The notes under the pieces were generated by a model. The model saw only the letters and a list, made by a program, of their open reading frames with translations. It did no database searches and was not told where the DNA came from. A DNA stretch of 64,000 nucleotides from Monilinia fructicola. Its lineage: Eukaryota > Ascomycota > Leotiomycetes > Helotiales > Sclerotiniaceae. A program made the translations under genes and the position numbers. Location of the stretch: the NCBI GenBank assembly GCA_008692225.1, contig VICG01000002.1:372001-436000 (forward strand). Reading direction: 5' to 3'. This document shows positions 47,501-60,947 of this stretch, piece by piece (positions within the stretch are counted from its first letter, which is position 1; each line of letters starts with the position of its first letter).

Positions 47501-50500
47501 AATTATTATTATAGTATATAGGATTAATCTAATTTTTTTTTAATATACTTTTTTAAAAGTTATAAAAGCATTCTCTTTATTTTTTTTAAATATTATAATT
47601 GAAAAAAAAGGATATATATTTCTATTAATTAAATTAAACTTTTTAGTAATTTTTTTAATATATATATTATAAACAAATAAGAGTTTATTCTAAAATTAAT
47701 CTTTAAATATACGAATATTTAGAAACCATTCTGTATTACTTAATTCTTAAAGTTTATATACTCTTTTAAATTATTTAATAAATTCTTAAATATCCTATTT
47801 ATATTTTTTATAGTATATAATCTAAATATTATTTATAAAGAATAATATTATAAATTTATAATCTTTATTAAAGTATATATAAGGCTTTTTTTTATAAACC
47901 TTTAATTCTAAATATATAAATATAAATATAAACTTTTTAAATTATATTATAAGTAAATTTCTTAATCTATAAAATATATAATTTAAAATTATAATCTTTT
48001 TAGGGATCTTATATTTATCTAGTAATTAACAATATACTAGTATTTTATTAAAATTGTAGATTATATTAATAAAAGCGTTGATTATATTATACTACTTAGT
48101 TTTAAGGTTATATTTTGCAATTATTACTATAATTATTTAAAAAAAGCGAGAAATAAAAATAATAATATAAATAGTTTTAATTATAATTTTCTCTTAAAGA
48201 TTATTATATATTATTAATCTTAATCTTTATTTATTTATAAATTCCTATTTATTATTTTTATAATTAAATATTTATTAAAGAGGGATTGAATATATTATTG
48301 CTTAATCCGAATTTATTACTTTTTACATATTTTTTCCTTAAAGATTATTAATTTCTTTTTTATAATCTTATTTAAATTCTTTTTTAAAGAAATATTTCTT
48401 TAATTAATTTCAATTTTTAAATAGTAAAGAAGCATTTAAGCGATAGATTAATTTGATAGTTGATTGCTTTTTAATAATCTAAGAAATATTAGGTTTATTT
48501 GAAATTACAATAATTATTATAATATAAATTATTATAAAATCTCTTTTAATTTTCAATTTTTCTATATTAAATTAATTAAATTAAAATATTGAATAAAATT
48601 TATTAAGTTTTTCAATATCCCTTTATTTAATCTTTTATACAATTATTATTCTAATATATAATTTTATATTCTTATAATCATTATATCATTAATTATAATA
48701 TATATATCTATAAATAATTAAAAGAGTATATATTGATAATTAATCGAATAATTTAATCTTTTTGTTTGTAAATAATTGATACTTTTATAGATTAAATGTT
48801 ATTTATAAAAGTTTAATAATTAATGTTTAAGGTTTTTTTATAATATAATTATTAATTAATTTGATTGTAAGAATATATTTGTTAAATTACAATAAAATAA
48901 TTTTTTCTTCACCTAAAGAATATTCCTTAATTAAGTATTTTATATTAAAATACTATATACAATCTTAAATAATATTTAAAGTCATTATTAATTATTATAA
49001 ATAATATTTTCATTAAATTTTTATATTTTTTAATTAATCTTTTTTTATATTAAATGTAAAATTAAATTAATTTATATAATTAATATTTATTAAATTAAAA
49101 TCATTTGTATTAATATTATTCGAATTTATTATAATATTATTCCCTATATTATTTAATAAAAATAACGTTTAATTAATTAATAATCCTATTAATAAATTAA
49201 ATATTATTAAATTATTCTCTTAAAACTTTTTTATCCTCTTAATCTTTTAATAAATATATTAAATAAGTTAATATAAAATTATTATTCAAAAGATTTTTTT
49301 TATTCTTAAGATTAGAAATTTACCCCCAAAAATAATTTATTAGTATTACTTTTTTTTTTAATATATATAATAATTAAAATTTCGATCTCAATATTTATTT
49401 AAGTATTTATTTAATTATCTATATTATTATTCTCTTTTAAAATCAATTTATTAAATTCTATTTTATTTAATATATCTAATATAAAAGCAGCTTTTTTAAA
49501 TATTATTCTTAAATAAAAATAAATTTATTAATTAATAAAATTGTTTTTATATATATAATTTTTGTTAAAAATCACATTTCAAATAATAACAATATAATCG
49601 AATTATAAAATTTAAATATAATAAATATTTAATCCTACAATATATCCTATTAAATATTTTATATAAAATTTAAGAATTAATTTTATACCATTTTCTACAT
49701 ATATTAGCTTTTTGATCCTTATCCAAAAGATATACTTTACAATTATATTAGAAAATACCATTCCAATTAAATTATAAATCCTTTAAAATTTAAATAACAA
49801 AAAACAAAATTGTTTTTTTAATAATAATCTCTAAACTATATATTAAAATTTATTATTAAATAATTTAAAAAGATTAATTCTATAATAAACTAATATTATA
49901 TAAATAAATAATTATAAAAAAATAATTTTCACCCACATTTTATCTAATAATCCTAAAAATTAATACATTTTGATTTATTTTATAATAATCTCCTATCCTA
50001 TTTATTCTACTTTTTCATTAGATTAATAAATATATAATAATAAAAGCTTTAATTTAATACCCTTAAAAATAATTTATCTCTTAAATTTTATTAATCTTAA
50101 AATTACAATAACAAATATATTACGATTTTATTTAATTATTATTATTAATAATCTATATTTTCTATTAATTTAGAATAAGAAATTCTTAATTATTAAAAAT
50201 ATCTCTACAAATGATTTATTAGTAAGTATAAAAGAATAAAATATTCCACTAAATATTTTTTTAATTATTAATAATTAACTTAATCTATTATAACCTTATA
50301 AAAAATTAAAAAGATCCCATTATATCTTATAAAATAGTTAAAAAAATTGTTCTTTAAATACTTTTAATATAATTTGCAAAATATAAATAAAAAAGCATTT
50401 TATATATTTTTTCTTAAGAATATCAATAATCTTCACTTTTTAAATTAATATAATTAAATGCTTTAATACTTGTTTTCCGAAATATCCTATACACTTATAT

Positions 50501-52469
50501 TACATTTCTCTTAAATCCAATCTTTTAAATTAAGGATTCTTTAAATGTTTAAATAGGCGATATTGATTATTTAAAATCATAAAATATATTATATAATAAT
50601 TGCTTATTAAAATAAATAGAATATTAAAATAAAAGAATAAAGGTTTATATTCTAAAAACAAAAAATTATCTTTTCTAATTAATTAAGTAAAAATAATGTT
50701 TTTTTTTATAGTATTTATACAAAAAAATATTATTATAATTATACACTTATACTCCTAATTTTGCAAAAATAATCTTCAAAACAATATTTATATAAAAACC
50801 TAGAATAAAAACAACATTTGAAAGAATAAGATTTATTAATTAAGAATTACTATTATTATTTAAGATATTAAACATAATGTATAATTCTTTGTTAATTATT
50901 TAATATAAGGTTATACCAGCTTTAATTACATTATTAAAATTAAATAAAATATATTTAAAATCATCAAGCAATAAAATATTATTAACTAAATAAATTAATT
51001 TACAGTTATTAAAAAGGGTAAAATAAGTAAAATAATAAAAATAAATAATTAAAATAATTAAATAAATTTTAGAGTTAAATTATTAAAAGATTATGTAAAT
51101 AAAAATGCTTTTTTATTCTTCTAATCATTTAATAATCACCTTTTCTTTACAAATCTTAGGATTAAATACTTGAATTATTAATTGTATACTTTTAATTTGA
51201 TTTTTTTAATAACCTTTTTAAATAGCTTTTTATTTAATTAATTAATACATTTATTTATAAAAGCAAATTTAATGTTTTTATACTCTTCTAGTTCTTATTT
51301 GTAATATAATTAACCTTAATAATTTTTTGATTAATAAAGATATTTGTATTTAAATCTGTTTTTTATAAAAGCATTTTAATTAAAGTTGCTTTTGTTATTA
51401 TTTCCTAAATAATATACACTCTTATTCTTCGGATTCTATATATTTCTATTAAACTTTAAATATATTATATTACTATAATTATTAAAGTTTAATATAAATA
51501 ATCCTATATAAAGATTTGTTTTAATAATATTAAATTATACTTAAATATATACAAATAAAAATTTTGATTTTATAGCATTAAAAAAGTTAATAATCGCTTT
51601 AATTTCCTTTTAATCTTATTAAAATTATATACAATTGCTTTTAAATATATATATAATTATTCTTTATATTATTTTTAAAAATTATTTTTTTACCTAATAT
51701 TAATATTAATATTTATAAAAACGTTTATTATATACTAATTAAACATTGCTATTATTATAAACAAATTATAAACAAAAGTAAACAATTATTATTAAGTAAA
51801 AAAAATTATAAAAAAAGTAATGTTATTATAAGTAAAAAGAATAGTTTTTATATAAGAATTGGAGATTAATAATAATATTAATTCAATTATATATATTTTA
51901 TAATACAAGATTCTTTTAATAAAATATATATTCTTAATTGCTTTCCAAAATTGTTTTTTTTAATTATATTCTTTTTGTAGATCCTTTATTATTAATATCT
52001 TTGGCTTTTATAGTTTTATAAGCTTAATAACTATAAAAATGCTTATATTACTAAAGATAAAAGTATTTAATTATTATACTTTAATTTATATTAATCATTT
52101 ATAATATCATATTTGCTTTTCTTATAATAATATTTCCTTTAATTGCTTTTTGGTTTATTTGATCCGTTAATTCTTTAATAATTATAATAAAAGTAAATAA
52201 AATAATATTTAACCAGTTTAATCCATTTAAATTCCTATAATATAAAAAACATTAAAGTTAATTTTATTCTATATATATCTTTCATATATATCGCTTTTTA
52301 AGAATATAATAATATTATTTAACCTATTTATTTTTGATTAATAAGCCATAATTTGTTATTGAATAATATAATGATTTTTAAGCAAAAAAAATAAAGTTCT
52401 TTAATAATAATTATATATAATATATTAAAAGAACAGTAAAATTATTAAATATTATATCGGGCTTATAAT

Positions 52470-52750
52470 TATTACAGAAAATAAATTATACAAAAGCATA
52501 TAAGAATCATTAATAGAAACAAGTATAAAATATAGAATATAATATATATAAATAAGTTAATGATTTTATATTCCTATTACAAAGTAGTAAAAGAAGTATA
52601 TATATAACTAAAAGAGCAGTATATAATCTTCAATCAAGGAGTATAAAGTGCTTCATATATCCAAAATCGGCATAAAAGGATTTGGAATAGACCTTTGGTC
52701 TATTCCCCACTAATGATATGGTAGGATCACATGATCACTTCTGCGTGACA
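52470..52750 (+). repeat. Right LTR of the decayed retrotransposon (281 bp)
   Basis: Direct repeat of 44255-44531 ending in GCGTGACA, followed by the AATAT duplication. Its last 100 bases are less AT-decayed than its first 100. Confidence 0.85.
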
Positions 52751-52944
52751 AATATATATTAATAAAAAATTGAAAATATAGGAAAATTTACAAGGTTTAA
52801 AGGGGTAAAATTGCTTATTTAGATTATATAAATATATTTTTTTATTAAAAATTTGAATTTTCCATTTTTTATATATTAATATATATATTAATATATATAT
52901 TGATATAATAATATAATATTAAATTAAATTTAAAATCATTTATA

Positions 52945-53106
52945 TGTCACGATCACATACTAGAGCGAATCAATAGAGGTTAGTTAACTAGAATAAGAAA
53001 GCTAAGGAGGGAAGAGATCTCTAAGGGACCTAGAGATCTCTTATATGTACAGTATCGCTTAGCGTGATGAGATATCACGTGCCTAAGGCACGTGATATTC
53101 GTCACA
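52945..53106 (+). repeat. Solo LTR, second copy, 162 bp
   Basis: Same length and nearly the same sequence as 4816-4977, differing at about three positions (for example GAGGTTAGTT against GAGGTCAGTT). It keeps the TGTCACGA/TCGTCACA ends and both internal hairpins. It sits in strongly AT-decayed DNA yet is not decayed itself. No clean 5-bp duplication is visible (TTATA on the left, ATTTA on the right). Confidence 0.82.
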
Positions 53107-53755
53107 ATTTAATAAAACTTTAAAACTTATATTAACTTATATAGTTTTTAAAATTTCTATAGTATTTGATTTTAAATTAAAATTATATATATTATTGAAT
53201 TTTAAATTTATATTTAATAAATTCTAGAAATTTTCTAAAATCACTAACTTTATAATATTAATATTCTTTTAAAAATAATTTTTATAATATAAAAACTTTA
53301 TAGGAAAATCTTAAAATACTAAATCTATATATATATATATAAGTTATATTAAATTATATTAAGATTTCATTAAATAATTATAAGTTTTTATTTCGCCTAT
53401 GCCTCTTTTAAAACGCGCCTAAGTAGTTTAAAATATAATATAATATAAGTCGCCTACCCTACTTCTCACCATCCCCTCCCCTCATTTAGTCAACATTTTA
53501 CACCAAAAACGGCCATTTTAACGTATTAATAACTTCTACGAAAAATAAATAAATATTTTTCACGTCTTAATTAAAGCTTCTGTATATAATTATTAAGAGA
53601 TTTTGAAAATCTTAAATCTTTGCGATTTTTTTATAAAGAGTAATAAGATAGAATAATAAAAAATTAGAATTTTCGGTTTTGGATTTGTATAGAAATTGTA
53701 TACGAAATTAGAGCTTTTAAAAAAAAAAATTATAGCTTCTAAATGATAATAGTTA

Positions 53756-54847
53756 AGTCGCCTACCCTATTTCTCGCCACCCCCCCTCATTTGGCCAGCA
53801 TTTCACACCAAAAACGACCATTTTAACGTATTTATAACTTTACAAAAAATAAATATATATTTTTTAAATTTCAATTAGAGCTTTTATATATAATTATTAA
53901 TAAATTCTGAAAATCTTAAATTTTTGCGATTTTTTTATAAAGAGTAATAAAAGATTATAAAAAATTAAATTTTTAAATTTTCGAGTTATATACTTAGCGT
54001 TGTTTTGGGTCAATGCCGGGCTAAAAATTAACTGAAAACGGACTTTATTTTAAAAAATTATAATAAATTAACAAATCCATTAAAAATTATAAATAATACT
54101 TTATAGTATTATCAAGTTAAAAAATAAACATCTAATATATTTAAAACGTTCTTCAAAATGGAAGTTTTATAATATATAAAAAAGAATTTAAAAGACTATA
54201 CTATTTTGTAGATTTTTTTAGACCGGCATTGACCCAAAACAACGCCAAGTATAAATCCTATACAAAATCAAAATCTTTAAAAAAAAGTTATATTTATTTA
54301 ATAAAAATAGCTAAAAATAACCTAAAAATTTTTAAAGAATCTTAATTTTTAGCTAATTTAAATTGAATATATTATTTATAATAAATGTTTAATATAGATT
54401 CTTAGATTTTAATAATAAAATTTTAGGTAAAATATTTTTAATTTTAATTTACTTAATGATTTCAAATTATTATATATATTTTAAATGGCTTACTTACTGT
54501 ATATTGATTGATAAATTCTATAAAAATTTATAGATTATTTTTAATTATTTTTGTTTCAAAATTATAAATATTTGTTTCAAAGTTTCAATTTTGTATATGA
54601 TTTCCGTACAAATCCAAAACCGAAAATTTTAATTTTCTATAATCTTTTATTACTCTTTATAAAAAAATCGCAAAAATTTAAGATTTTCAGAATTTATTAA
54701 TAATTATATATAAAAGCTCTAATTGAAAATTTAAAAATATATATATTATTTTTTTGTAAAGTTATAAATACGTTAAAATGGTCGTTTTTGGTGTGAAATG
54801 CTGGCCAAATGGGGGGGGGGGGGTGGCGAGAAGTAAGGTAGGCGACT
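53756..54847. mobile_element. Family 2 inverted-repeat element (inner), itself carrying a family 1 MITE
   Basis: Ends AGTCGCCTACCCTATTTCTC and AAGTAAGGTAGGCGACT, both flanked by TA (53754-53755 and 54848-54849). Removing the family 1 element with one TA leaves 829 bp, matching the 828-bp copies. A G13 run lies near the right end (54811-54823). Confidence 0.85.
53991..54251 (+). mobile_element. Small TA-type MITE (family 1), 261 bp, nested
   Basis: Starts TACTTAGCGTTGTTTTGGGT and ends with GCATTGACCCAAAACAACGC then CAAGTA; TA flanks both ends (53989-53990, 54252-54253). It is inserted in the inner family 2 element, so it is the youngest of the nest. Confidence 0.9.
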
Positions 54848-55430
54848 TAAAAATAATTTATAGATTCTATATATAAAAATCTATTAATCAATATATAGTA
54901 AAAAAACTATTAAAGATATATACGATAATTTGTTATTATATTATTAAAATCTAAGAATCTATATTAAACATTTATTATAAATAATAATATACTATTAAAA
55001 TAATAAATTTAATTAAAATTAGTTTTAAGATTCTTTAAAAAATTTTAGATTATCTTTAGCCATTTTAAATAAATAAAGATAATTTCTTTTTAGAGATTTT
55101 AATTTTGTGTAGGATTTATATATATAAATTGAAAATTAAAATTTCAATTTTTTATAATCTTTTATTACTCTTTATAAAAGAATTATAATCTTTTATTACT
55201 CTTTATAAAAGAATTATAAAAATTTAAGATTTTTAAAATCTTTTAATCAATATATAGAGAAGCTTTAGTTAAACTTTAAAAAATATATATTTATTTTTTA
55301 TAGAGTTATTAATACTTTAAAATAATTATTTTTAATATAAAATTCTAATTAAATAAGAGGGGTGGAAAGAAGTAGGGTAGGCGACTTTATATATATAAAT
55401 TTATGTTTGGGTTTTCGATTAATTTTATAC

Positions 55431-55458
55431 TCGTATTGACTTAAAACAACACTAAGTA
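55431..55458. mobile_element. Remnant end of a family 1 MITE
   Basis: TCGTATTGACTTAAAACAAC followed by ACTAAGTA matches the right inverted repeat of family 1 with C-to-T changes. The rest of the element is not recognisable. Confidence 0.55.
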
Positions 55459-56018
55459 TATAAGTAAATTCAAATTAAAATTATATTCTTGAATAGAATG
55501 GATAGCCTTACAGAAAAAGCTACAGGTGTGTTGCTATACAGTAATGTTAACACACGGATAAGGCTTCTCAGGGACACGCTAAGAGATAAAAGCGGAAAGT
55601 GGGTCCTTCCTTCCTTCCTTCCTTCCCTTTCCGTTGACGGGTCAACCATGTTTTCTTTTCTCCAATGAAAGGTTCAATCAGAGCCCTGGAGCTTCAAAGT
55701 TGCATACACATTGAATAAATTGAACAACGCAAACAATTCTAATTCGCAACTTTGCTTTGGATGGGCAACAGAATCGACGATTACGACGACAACTTCTTTC
55801 CTTGACGTTGTTTGTGTCCTTCAATTCAATACTAACTAGAGTCGGCAGTCTTCCTATTCTCTTCCTTTGCCCTTATTATTATTTTAATTCTTTCTGTTGT
55901 TCAAGGGGATTGTGGACCGGTTGAAATCACAGTTTGGCGGTCTGTTTTACTTTAGGCACCTTGAGCTGGACAACGATACCGACGAAGATAATTACCATCC
56001 GACAGGAAGATAATCACA
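55459..56018. promoter_or_regulatory. Kinesin-8 upstream region at the edge of the AT-rich block
   Basis: Composition returns to normal here. A (CCTT)n tract (55604-55630) and CT-rich patches (55855-55900) resemble fungal promoters. The start codon at 56019 is preceded by ATCACA. No specific site is named. Confidence 0.5.
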
Positions 56019-59000
56019 ATGGCGTCAGGCGCATCTTCAATCTCCGTCACTGGTATGAAGTTCTTGAATCAATTCGAGAATAATTTCGTATACTAACTAC
56101 CAATTGACAGTTCGTGTTCGACCTTTTACCATCCAAGAAGCAGCGCAAATGTTCGTACCAACCACCCAACTTCTAGTCTCACACGCCTATGATGTTACAT
56201 CTCAAACGACTACTGACATTCTATAGTACCAAAACCGATGATGGCATATCGTTCCTGGGAGAGGGTTCACTGGCAGGTGCCCCAACTCCTAAGCTTGGGG
56301 GGAGAGGGATTCATCCAGTGATTAAGGTGATTGACGATAGATGCCTGTGAGTTCCATGGAACAATTGGCCATTCCAAATCTAACATTGGCAGTGTATTCG
56401 ATCCTCCACAAGACAGTCCTGTAACTAGATTCCAAACAAAAGTAGTATCGAATATGGGCAAGAGAGTCAAAGATCAAACCTTCGCATTCGACAGAGTCTT
56501 TGACGATAACACAACGCAAGGAGATGTTTACGAAGCAACAACTAGAGGGCTCTTGGATAATGTACTTGACGGTTATAAATGCTACAGTCTTCGCATACGG
56601 TGCTACTGGTTGTGGTAAGACCCATACAATTACTGGAACGGCTCAACAACCCGGTATTATTTTCTTGACCATGCAGGAACTCTTTGAAAAGATCAATGAG
56701 AGATCAGAAGAAAAGCAAACGGAAATCACATTATCATATCTGGAAATTTATAACGAGACAATTCGAGATCTTTTGGTTCCTGGCGGAAGCAAAGGGGGTT
56801 TGATGTTGAGAGAAGATGCCAATCAAGCGGTATCCGTGGCAGGATTATCGAGTCATAAGCCACAAGATGTTCAGGAAGTTATGGATATGATTGTGAAGGG
56901 AAATGAGTATCGAACCATTTCACCAACAGCCGCCAATGCGACATCTTCTCGATCTCATGCTGTCCTCCAAATAAATGTCGCGCAAAAAGATCGGAATGCT
57001 TCAGTCAATGAACCACACACTATGGCGACTTTGAGCATCATTGATTTGGCAGGAAGTGAACGTGCTAGCGCAACAAAAAATCGAGGTGAAAGGTTGATTG
57101 AAGGTGCAAACATCAACAAGTCTCTCCTTGCGCTTGGTAGCTGTATCAATGCCCTTTGCGATCCCAGAAAGAAGAACCACGTCCCATATCGAAACTCGAA
57201 ATTGACGAGATTACTAAAGTTCTCCCTGGGTGGGAATTGCAAGACTGTCATGATTGTATGTGTCAGTCCTTCGAGTGCCCATTTCGACGAAACCCAAAAC
57301 ACTTTGAGATATGCGAATCGAGCGAAGAACATCCAGACCAAGGTCACAAGGAACGTTTTCAATGTCAACCGACATGTCAAGGATTTCTTGGTCAAGATTG
57401 ATGAGCAGATGGCTATGATCAATGAGCTCAAGGCTCAGCAAAAAGACGCTGAAAATATTGCATTCGTGAAATTCAGAAAGCAAGCGGAAAAGAGAGATGC
57501 TATTGCGCGAGAAGGTGTAGCACGCATCCGAGCAGCGTTCGAGAACTCGGCGGCTGAGCGTCAAGAAAAAGTTAATCAAATGAAGAAACTCCGACAAATT
57601 GAACGTCGCATCAGCATTTTATCATCCTGGATTGCATCATTTGATACAATTTGCGATTCTCGTGATGAGGAAATGCCTGCTAATTTGGCTTCGATGCGCA
57701 AGACCGCTCAGGGTATTCTTCTAGAATTAGAGAATAGTCGTCAACATTACCATCAAAGAATGCATAAAATGAATTGGGAGCGGGCGATTGATTCTGCATT
57801 GCAGAACAGTGTTCGTCAACTTGTTGATATTGATGGATGCGAGGATGGCAGTGATATTGCCTGTTTGACCAGAGAAACGGAACTGCTGAAAGCTAATGCT
57901 GCACGAGATTCTTACCAGCATGTGTTAGACCAAGAAAGAGGTGTTGATGCGGGTGTTATGCAAGTGCTGCTCTCTACCCAATTCGAGATCATGTCTTCGC
58001 TTAATGACATTATTGGTATGACCGAAGAGGATGCAGTGCAACACGGCAAGAAGACAATTTCAAAGCTTTTGGAGACATGTTCGTCAGCCGCTGCTTCAGT
58101 CATAAAGCCCGACGGATCCATGAAGATTACGGAAAAGTTTGCACCGACCAAGCGGGGTACCCCCAAACGAAAGAAACAAGCCAACCTCTCTTTTGAAGAT
58201 GTGCAGTCACCAATTAAAATGCCTTCCCTAACAGTGGGACCACAAATTCCATCTCCGATGAAATCCTCACCGAGGCGTCGCAAGATAGTAGTAGGTAAGA
58301 AAGGACTTTCTTTCACACCGAAAAAGACCTCCAAGCGAAGTGTCAGATGGCGAGACGATGACGATTCCGGGGCATTGGCCGAATTCGAGAAAACACCTCA
58401 GAAGTTTGAATCTACTCCGGATGTATCCCTGGTTGAAGACACTTTGACATTGCCACCCTTACCATCATATCTAGGCGAGGTTTCCACGGACCCCCCTTGG
58501 CTCATCACCTATTCCAACGGTCCCACTAACATCAATTGATATCAAGACCAAGAGCAATCGATTCCAAGCAGGATTCCTGTCCAAAAAGCCCCACTCGGGA
58601 TCACCTCCACCACCCACAATTACCAATCTCTCCCCAATGTCTTCGGGTACCGAACCTTCTCCATTGAGAACTCTGAAGAACGGCTCTTCTCCAAATAGAT
58701 CACCACTTCGCGAAATCGATGAAGTTACCGAAATCGGAAATAATTCGGGATCCGAAAGCGAAAATTTCAAAGTAGAAAAGTCCGACGGTGTCAAGATTGG
58801 TCAAGCACTTAAGAGAAATGGTAGTCTAACGAGACCCGGCCATGCGCATACAGCATCAGATGTTCTCCCTAGAACTAGAAGAGCGAGAAGTCCAACGGTG
58901 GCTCAACTTGCCTCGAGTCCAACAACCGATAATCAAATGTTTACAGCTAGTCATGCGAGACGAATGGTTAAGAGTGATAAAGAGTCAACTATAAGTAGTG

Positions 59001-59173
59001 TACTAAGTCCACGCACAGCACCAATTATAAAGCATGGTCATAGCAGACGAACAACGGTTGATTCGGGTAGATCTGTTAGTGGAGGTCATGGACATGGAGT
59101 ACATGGGGGTAGTGGATCCCTTAGAGTGACGGCTGTTAATGGAGGAAGTGTGGGGGAGTGGGCCAAAGCCTAG
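56019..59173 (+). CDS. KIP3: Kinesin-8 (Kip3-type) motor protein
   Basis: Kinesin-8 motors walk to microtubule plus ends and limit their length, acting in spindle and nuclear positioning. Exons are 56019-56052, 56111-56150, 56227-56346 and 56393-59173; introns are 58, 76 and 46 nt with GT...AG ends. The motor starts almost at the N-terminus (SISVTVRVRPF), with VIKVIDDRCLVFDPP typical of kinesin-8, P-loop GATGCGKTHT at about residue 137, NATSSRSHAVLQI (switch I) near 245 and DLAGSERA (switch II) near 281. After the neck come coiled coils and a basic Ser/Pro-rich tail. Two extra bases break the frame: an A run at 56577-56579 just before the P-loop, and C6 at 58491-58496 before the tail. Without them the gene has 991 codons (990 aa), as expected for fungal kinesin-8. 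Confidence 0.93.
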
Positions 59174-59907
59174 GGAGAGTGTTATGAGCGCAGTGGGCAA
59201 GGGAGGATGGAGATAAACGATGGTTGATTCATGTTATTGTGTGACGAGAGTTGAATGATTCATGTTCACGTTGTTACTTTTTCGTTCAATTTTGCATTGG
59301 AAAAATCAACAAGAGGCGTTGGTCAGGTTATTTTAGAGGTCTAGTTGTGATTCACTCACTCACACTCTTCACTTTTTTCATCATCGCTCATCACTCATAG
59401 TTTCTTTTTGGTTGCATTGATTTGGCGTCTGGGTTTGAGAAATAGATCACATGGATGGTGTTACTTTCTTTTTCATTGTATCAGATACTGATTTTTGTAA
59501 TTGACATTGGGATTAGATGTTGGATTGAGATGATGAATGAAGGATGATGAGAAGGTACGGGGACTTTTTTTGTATCTATGTATGTATGTTTAGTGATGGT
59601 GATGATGGAGTGGGCAGTAGAGGTACTGATGATGAAGGGGATGGATGTATGGTGTGAACCCTAATGAAATATGATTATGAAATCCAATTTGGGTGTTTTG
59701 AGTGATGCTTCTTTTTGTACGGTAAATTACTCTCGGGCCCTTGAAAGTCGCAACAAATATTCACATGCCACAAGAATCAAAGATATTTACTATTATGCCA
59801 TGTAGAATCTGTAGTACCGTACCAAATGGTAGAGTCGATGGTGGGAGGAGATGGAGGGTAGATTTTATGGAGGGGTGGAATGTAGCGGAGGTAGAGTCCA
59901 CGGTACA
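59174..59907. other. Kinesin-8 3' flank
   Basis: Non-coding; should contain the kinesin 3' untranslated region. It has GATGATGAAT-type short repeats (59530-59640). It ends at a family 2 element. Confidence 0.45.
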
Positions 59908-60491
59908 AGTCGCCTACCCCACTTCTCGCCACCCCCGATTTGGCCAACATTTCACACCCAAAACGGCCATTTTAACGTATTAATAACTTGATTAAAAATA
60001 AATGTGTATTTTTTAAATGTTATCTAAAGCTTTTTTGTATATAACGATTAATAGATTTTGAAAATCATTGAATTTTTACGAATTTCTTTTTATAAAAAGT
60101 AATACATATAGAATTATAGAAAAGTGGAATTTTCGATTTGGGATTTGTGTGGAAATTATATGCAAAATTAGGATTTTGAAAATTTATCAATTATTTCTAT
60201 CTATATCCGTTTAATAAATTTTTTTTAAAAAAAGATTTTTGATTTTATATAATATTTTCATACAAATCGATACTTGGAATTTAAATTTCTTATAATCTTT
60301 TATTACTCTTTATAAAAAAAAACGCAGAAATTTAAGAGTCGTGAAACTCATCAATATTTATAAAAAGAAGCTTTAGTTCAGATATAAAAAATCTATATTC
60401 CTTTTTCGCAAAGTTAGAAATACATCAAAATGGCCGTTTTGGGTGTGAAATGCTGGCCCAATGGGGGTGGCGAGAAGGAGGGTCGGCGCCT
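59908..60491. mobile_element. Family 2 inverted-repeat element, short form, 584 bp
   Basis: Left end AGTCGCCTACCCCACTTCTC and right end GGGTCGGCGCCT; CCAAAACGGCCATTTT on the left answers AAAATGGCCGTTTTGG on the right. The ends retain more G and C than other copies, so this copy is probably younger or less decayed. It is about 245 bp shorter than 828 bp, an internal deletion. Flanks are CA and TC, not TA. Confidence 0.8.
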
Positions 60492-60745
60492 TCAGAGGAG
60501 AATCTCAGTGGCGTTAAAGTAAAAGCACATCAATTTCGATGGCATGAGAGTAAGGACATCGATTTTGGTGCACCAGGTGGTGCGAAAGTAATTTACCGTC
60601 TGCGGGAATGTGAAGAAGAGGTGAAAAACCTGTTTATCCTTAGGGCAACGATAAATAAATCCTCTCGAACCCAGCGCGGATATAAATCTGCCTGGTTACC
60701 TTTTTACTTTTTTACGTTTGTGTTCTTCTATTTATGAACAAATTA
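60492..60745. other. Short non-coding gap
   Basis: An open frame overlaps the end of the preceding element and this gap, but it begins inside the inverted repeat and shows no family features. Nothing else is seen. Confidence 0.35.
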
Positions 60746-60947
60746 AGTACTAAAGTACTAAAGAATTAAAGAATTAAAGAATTAAAGAATTAAAGAATTA
60801 AAGAATTAAAGAATTAAAGAATTAAGAATTAAAGAATTAAAGAATTAAAGAATTAAAGAATTAAAGAATTGAAGAATTAAAGAAATTAAAGAATTAAAGA
60901 ATTAAAGAATTAAAGAATTAAAGAATTAAAAGAATTAAAGAACTTAA
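60746..60947. repeat. 8-bp tandem repeat (TAAAGAAT)n, about 24 units
   Basis: Tandem copies of TAAAGAAT with a few one-base length variants (for example near 60823, 60883 and 60929), starting as TAAAGTAC twice. Confidence 0.95.

Larger units (their letters stand above)
44255..52750. mobile_element. Complete but decayed LTR retrotransposon, about 8.5 kb, with 5-bp target duplication
   Basis: Two related sequences of about 280 bp lie at 44255-44531 and 52470-52750 in direct orientation. The left one keeps the canonical start (TGTTACGG) and the right one the canonical end (GCGTGACA); the opposite ends are changed by G-to-A or C-to-T (TATTACAG, GCGTAATA). AATAT flanks the whole on both sides (44250-44254 and 52751-52755). 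The 7.9 kb between is overwhelmingly A/T with no frame longer than a few dozen codons, as expected after heavy RIP. Terminal bases and size suit a Ty3/Gypsy-type element, but no polymerase or integrase motif survives to confirm it. Orientation is undetermined. Confidence 0.85.
53448..55386. mobile_element. Family 2 inverted-repeat element (outer), split by a nested copy
   Basis: Left end AGTCGCCTACCCTACTTCTC at 53448 and right end AAGTAGGGTAGGCGACT ending at 55386. Removing the nested element at 53756-54847 and one TA leaves about 845 bp, close to the 828 bp of other copies. A TA precedes the left end; the right flank is TT. It is AT-decayed, more so in the right half. Confidence 0.75.

Noticed and set aside
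59741..59983. Frames running into the ends of family 2 elements (also 60450-60737 and 63109-63522)
   Set aside because: They share a tail only because the inverted repeat is shared; the rest is unrelated.
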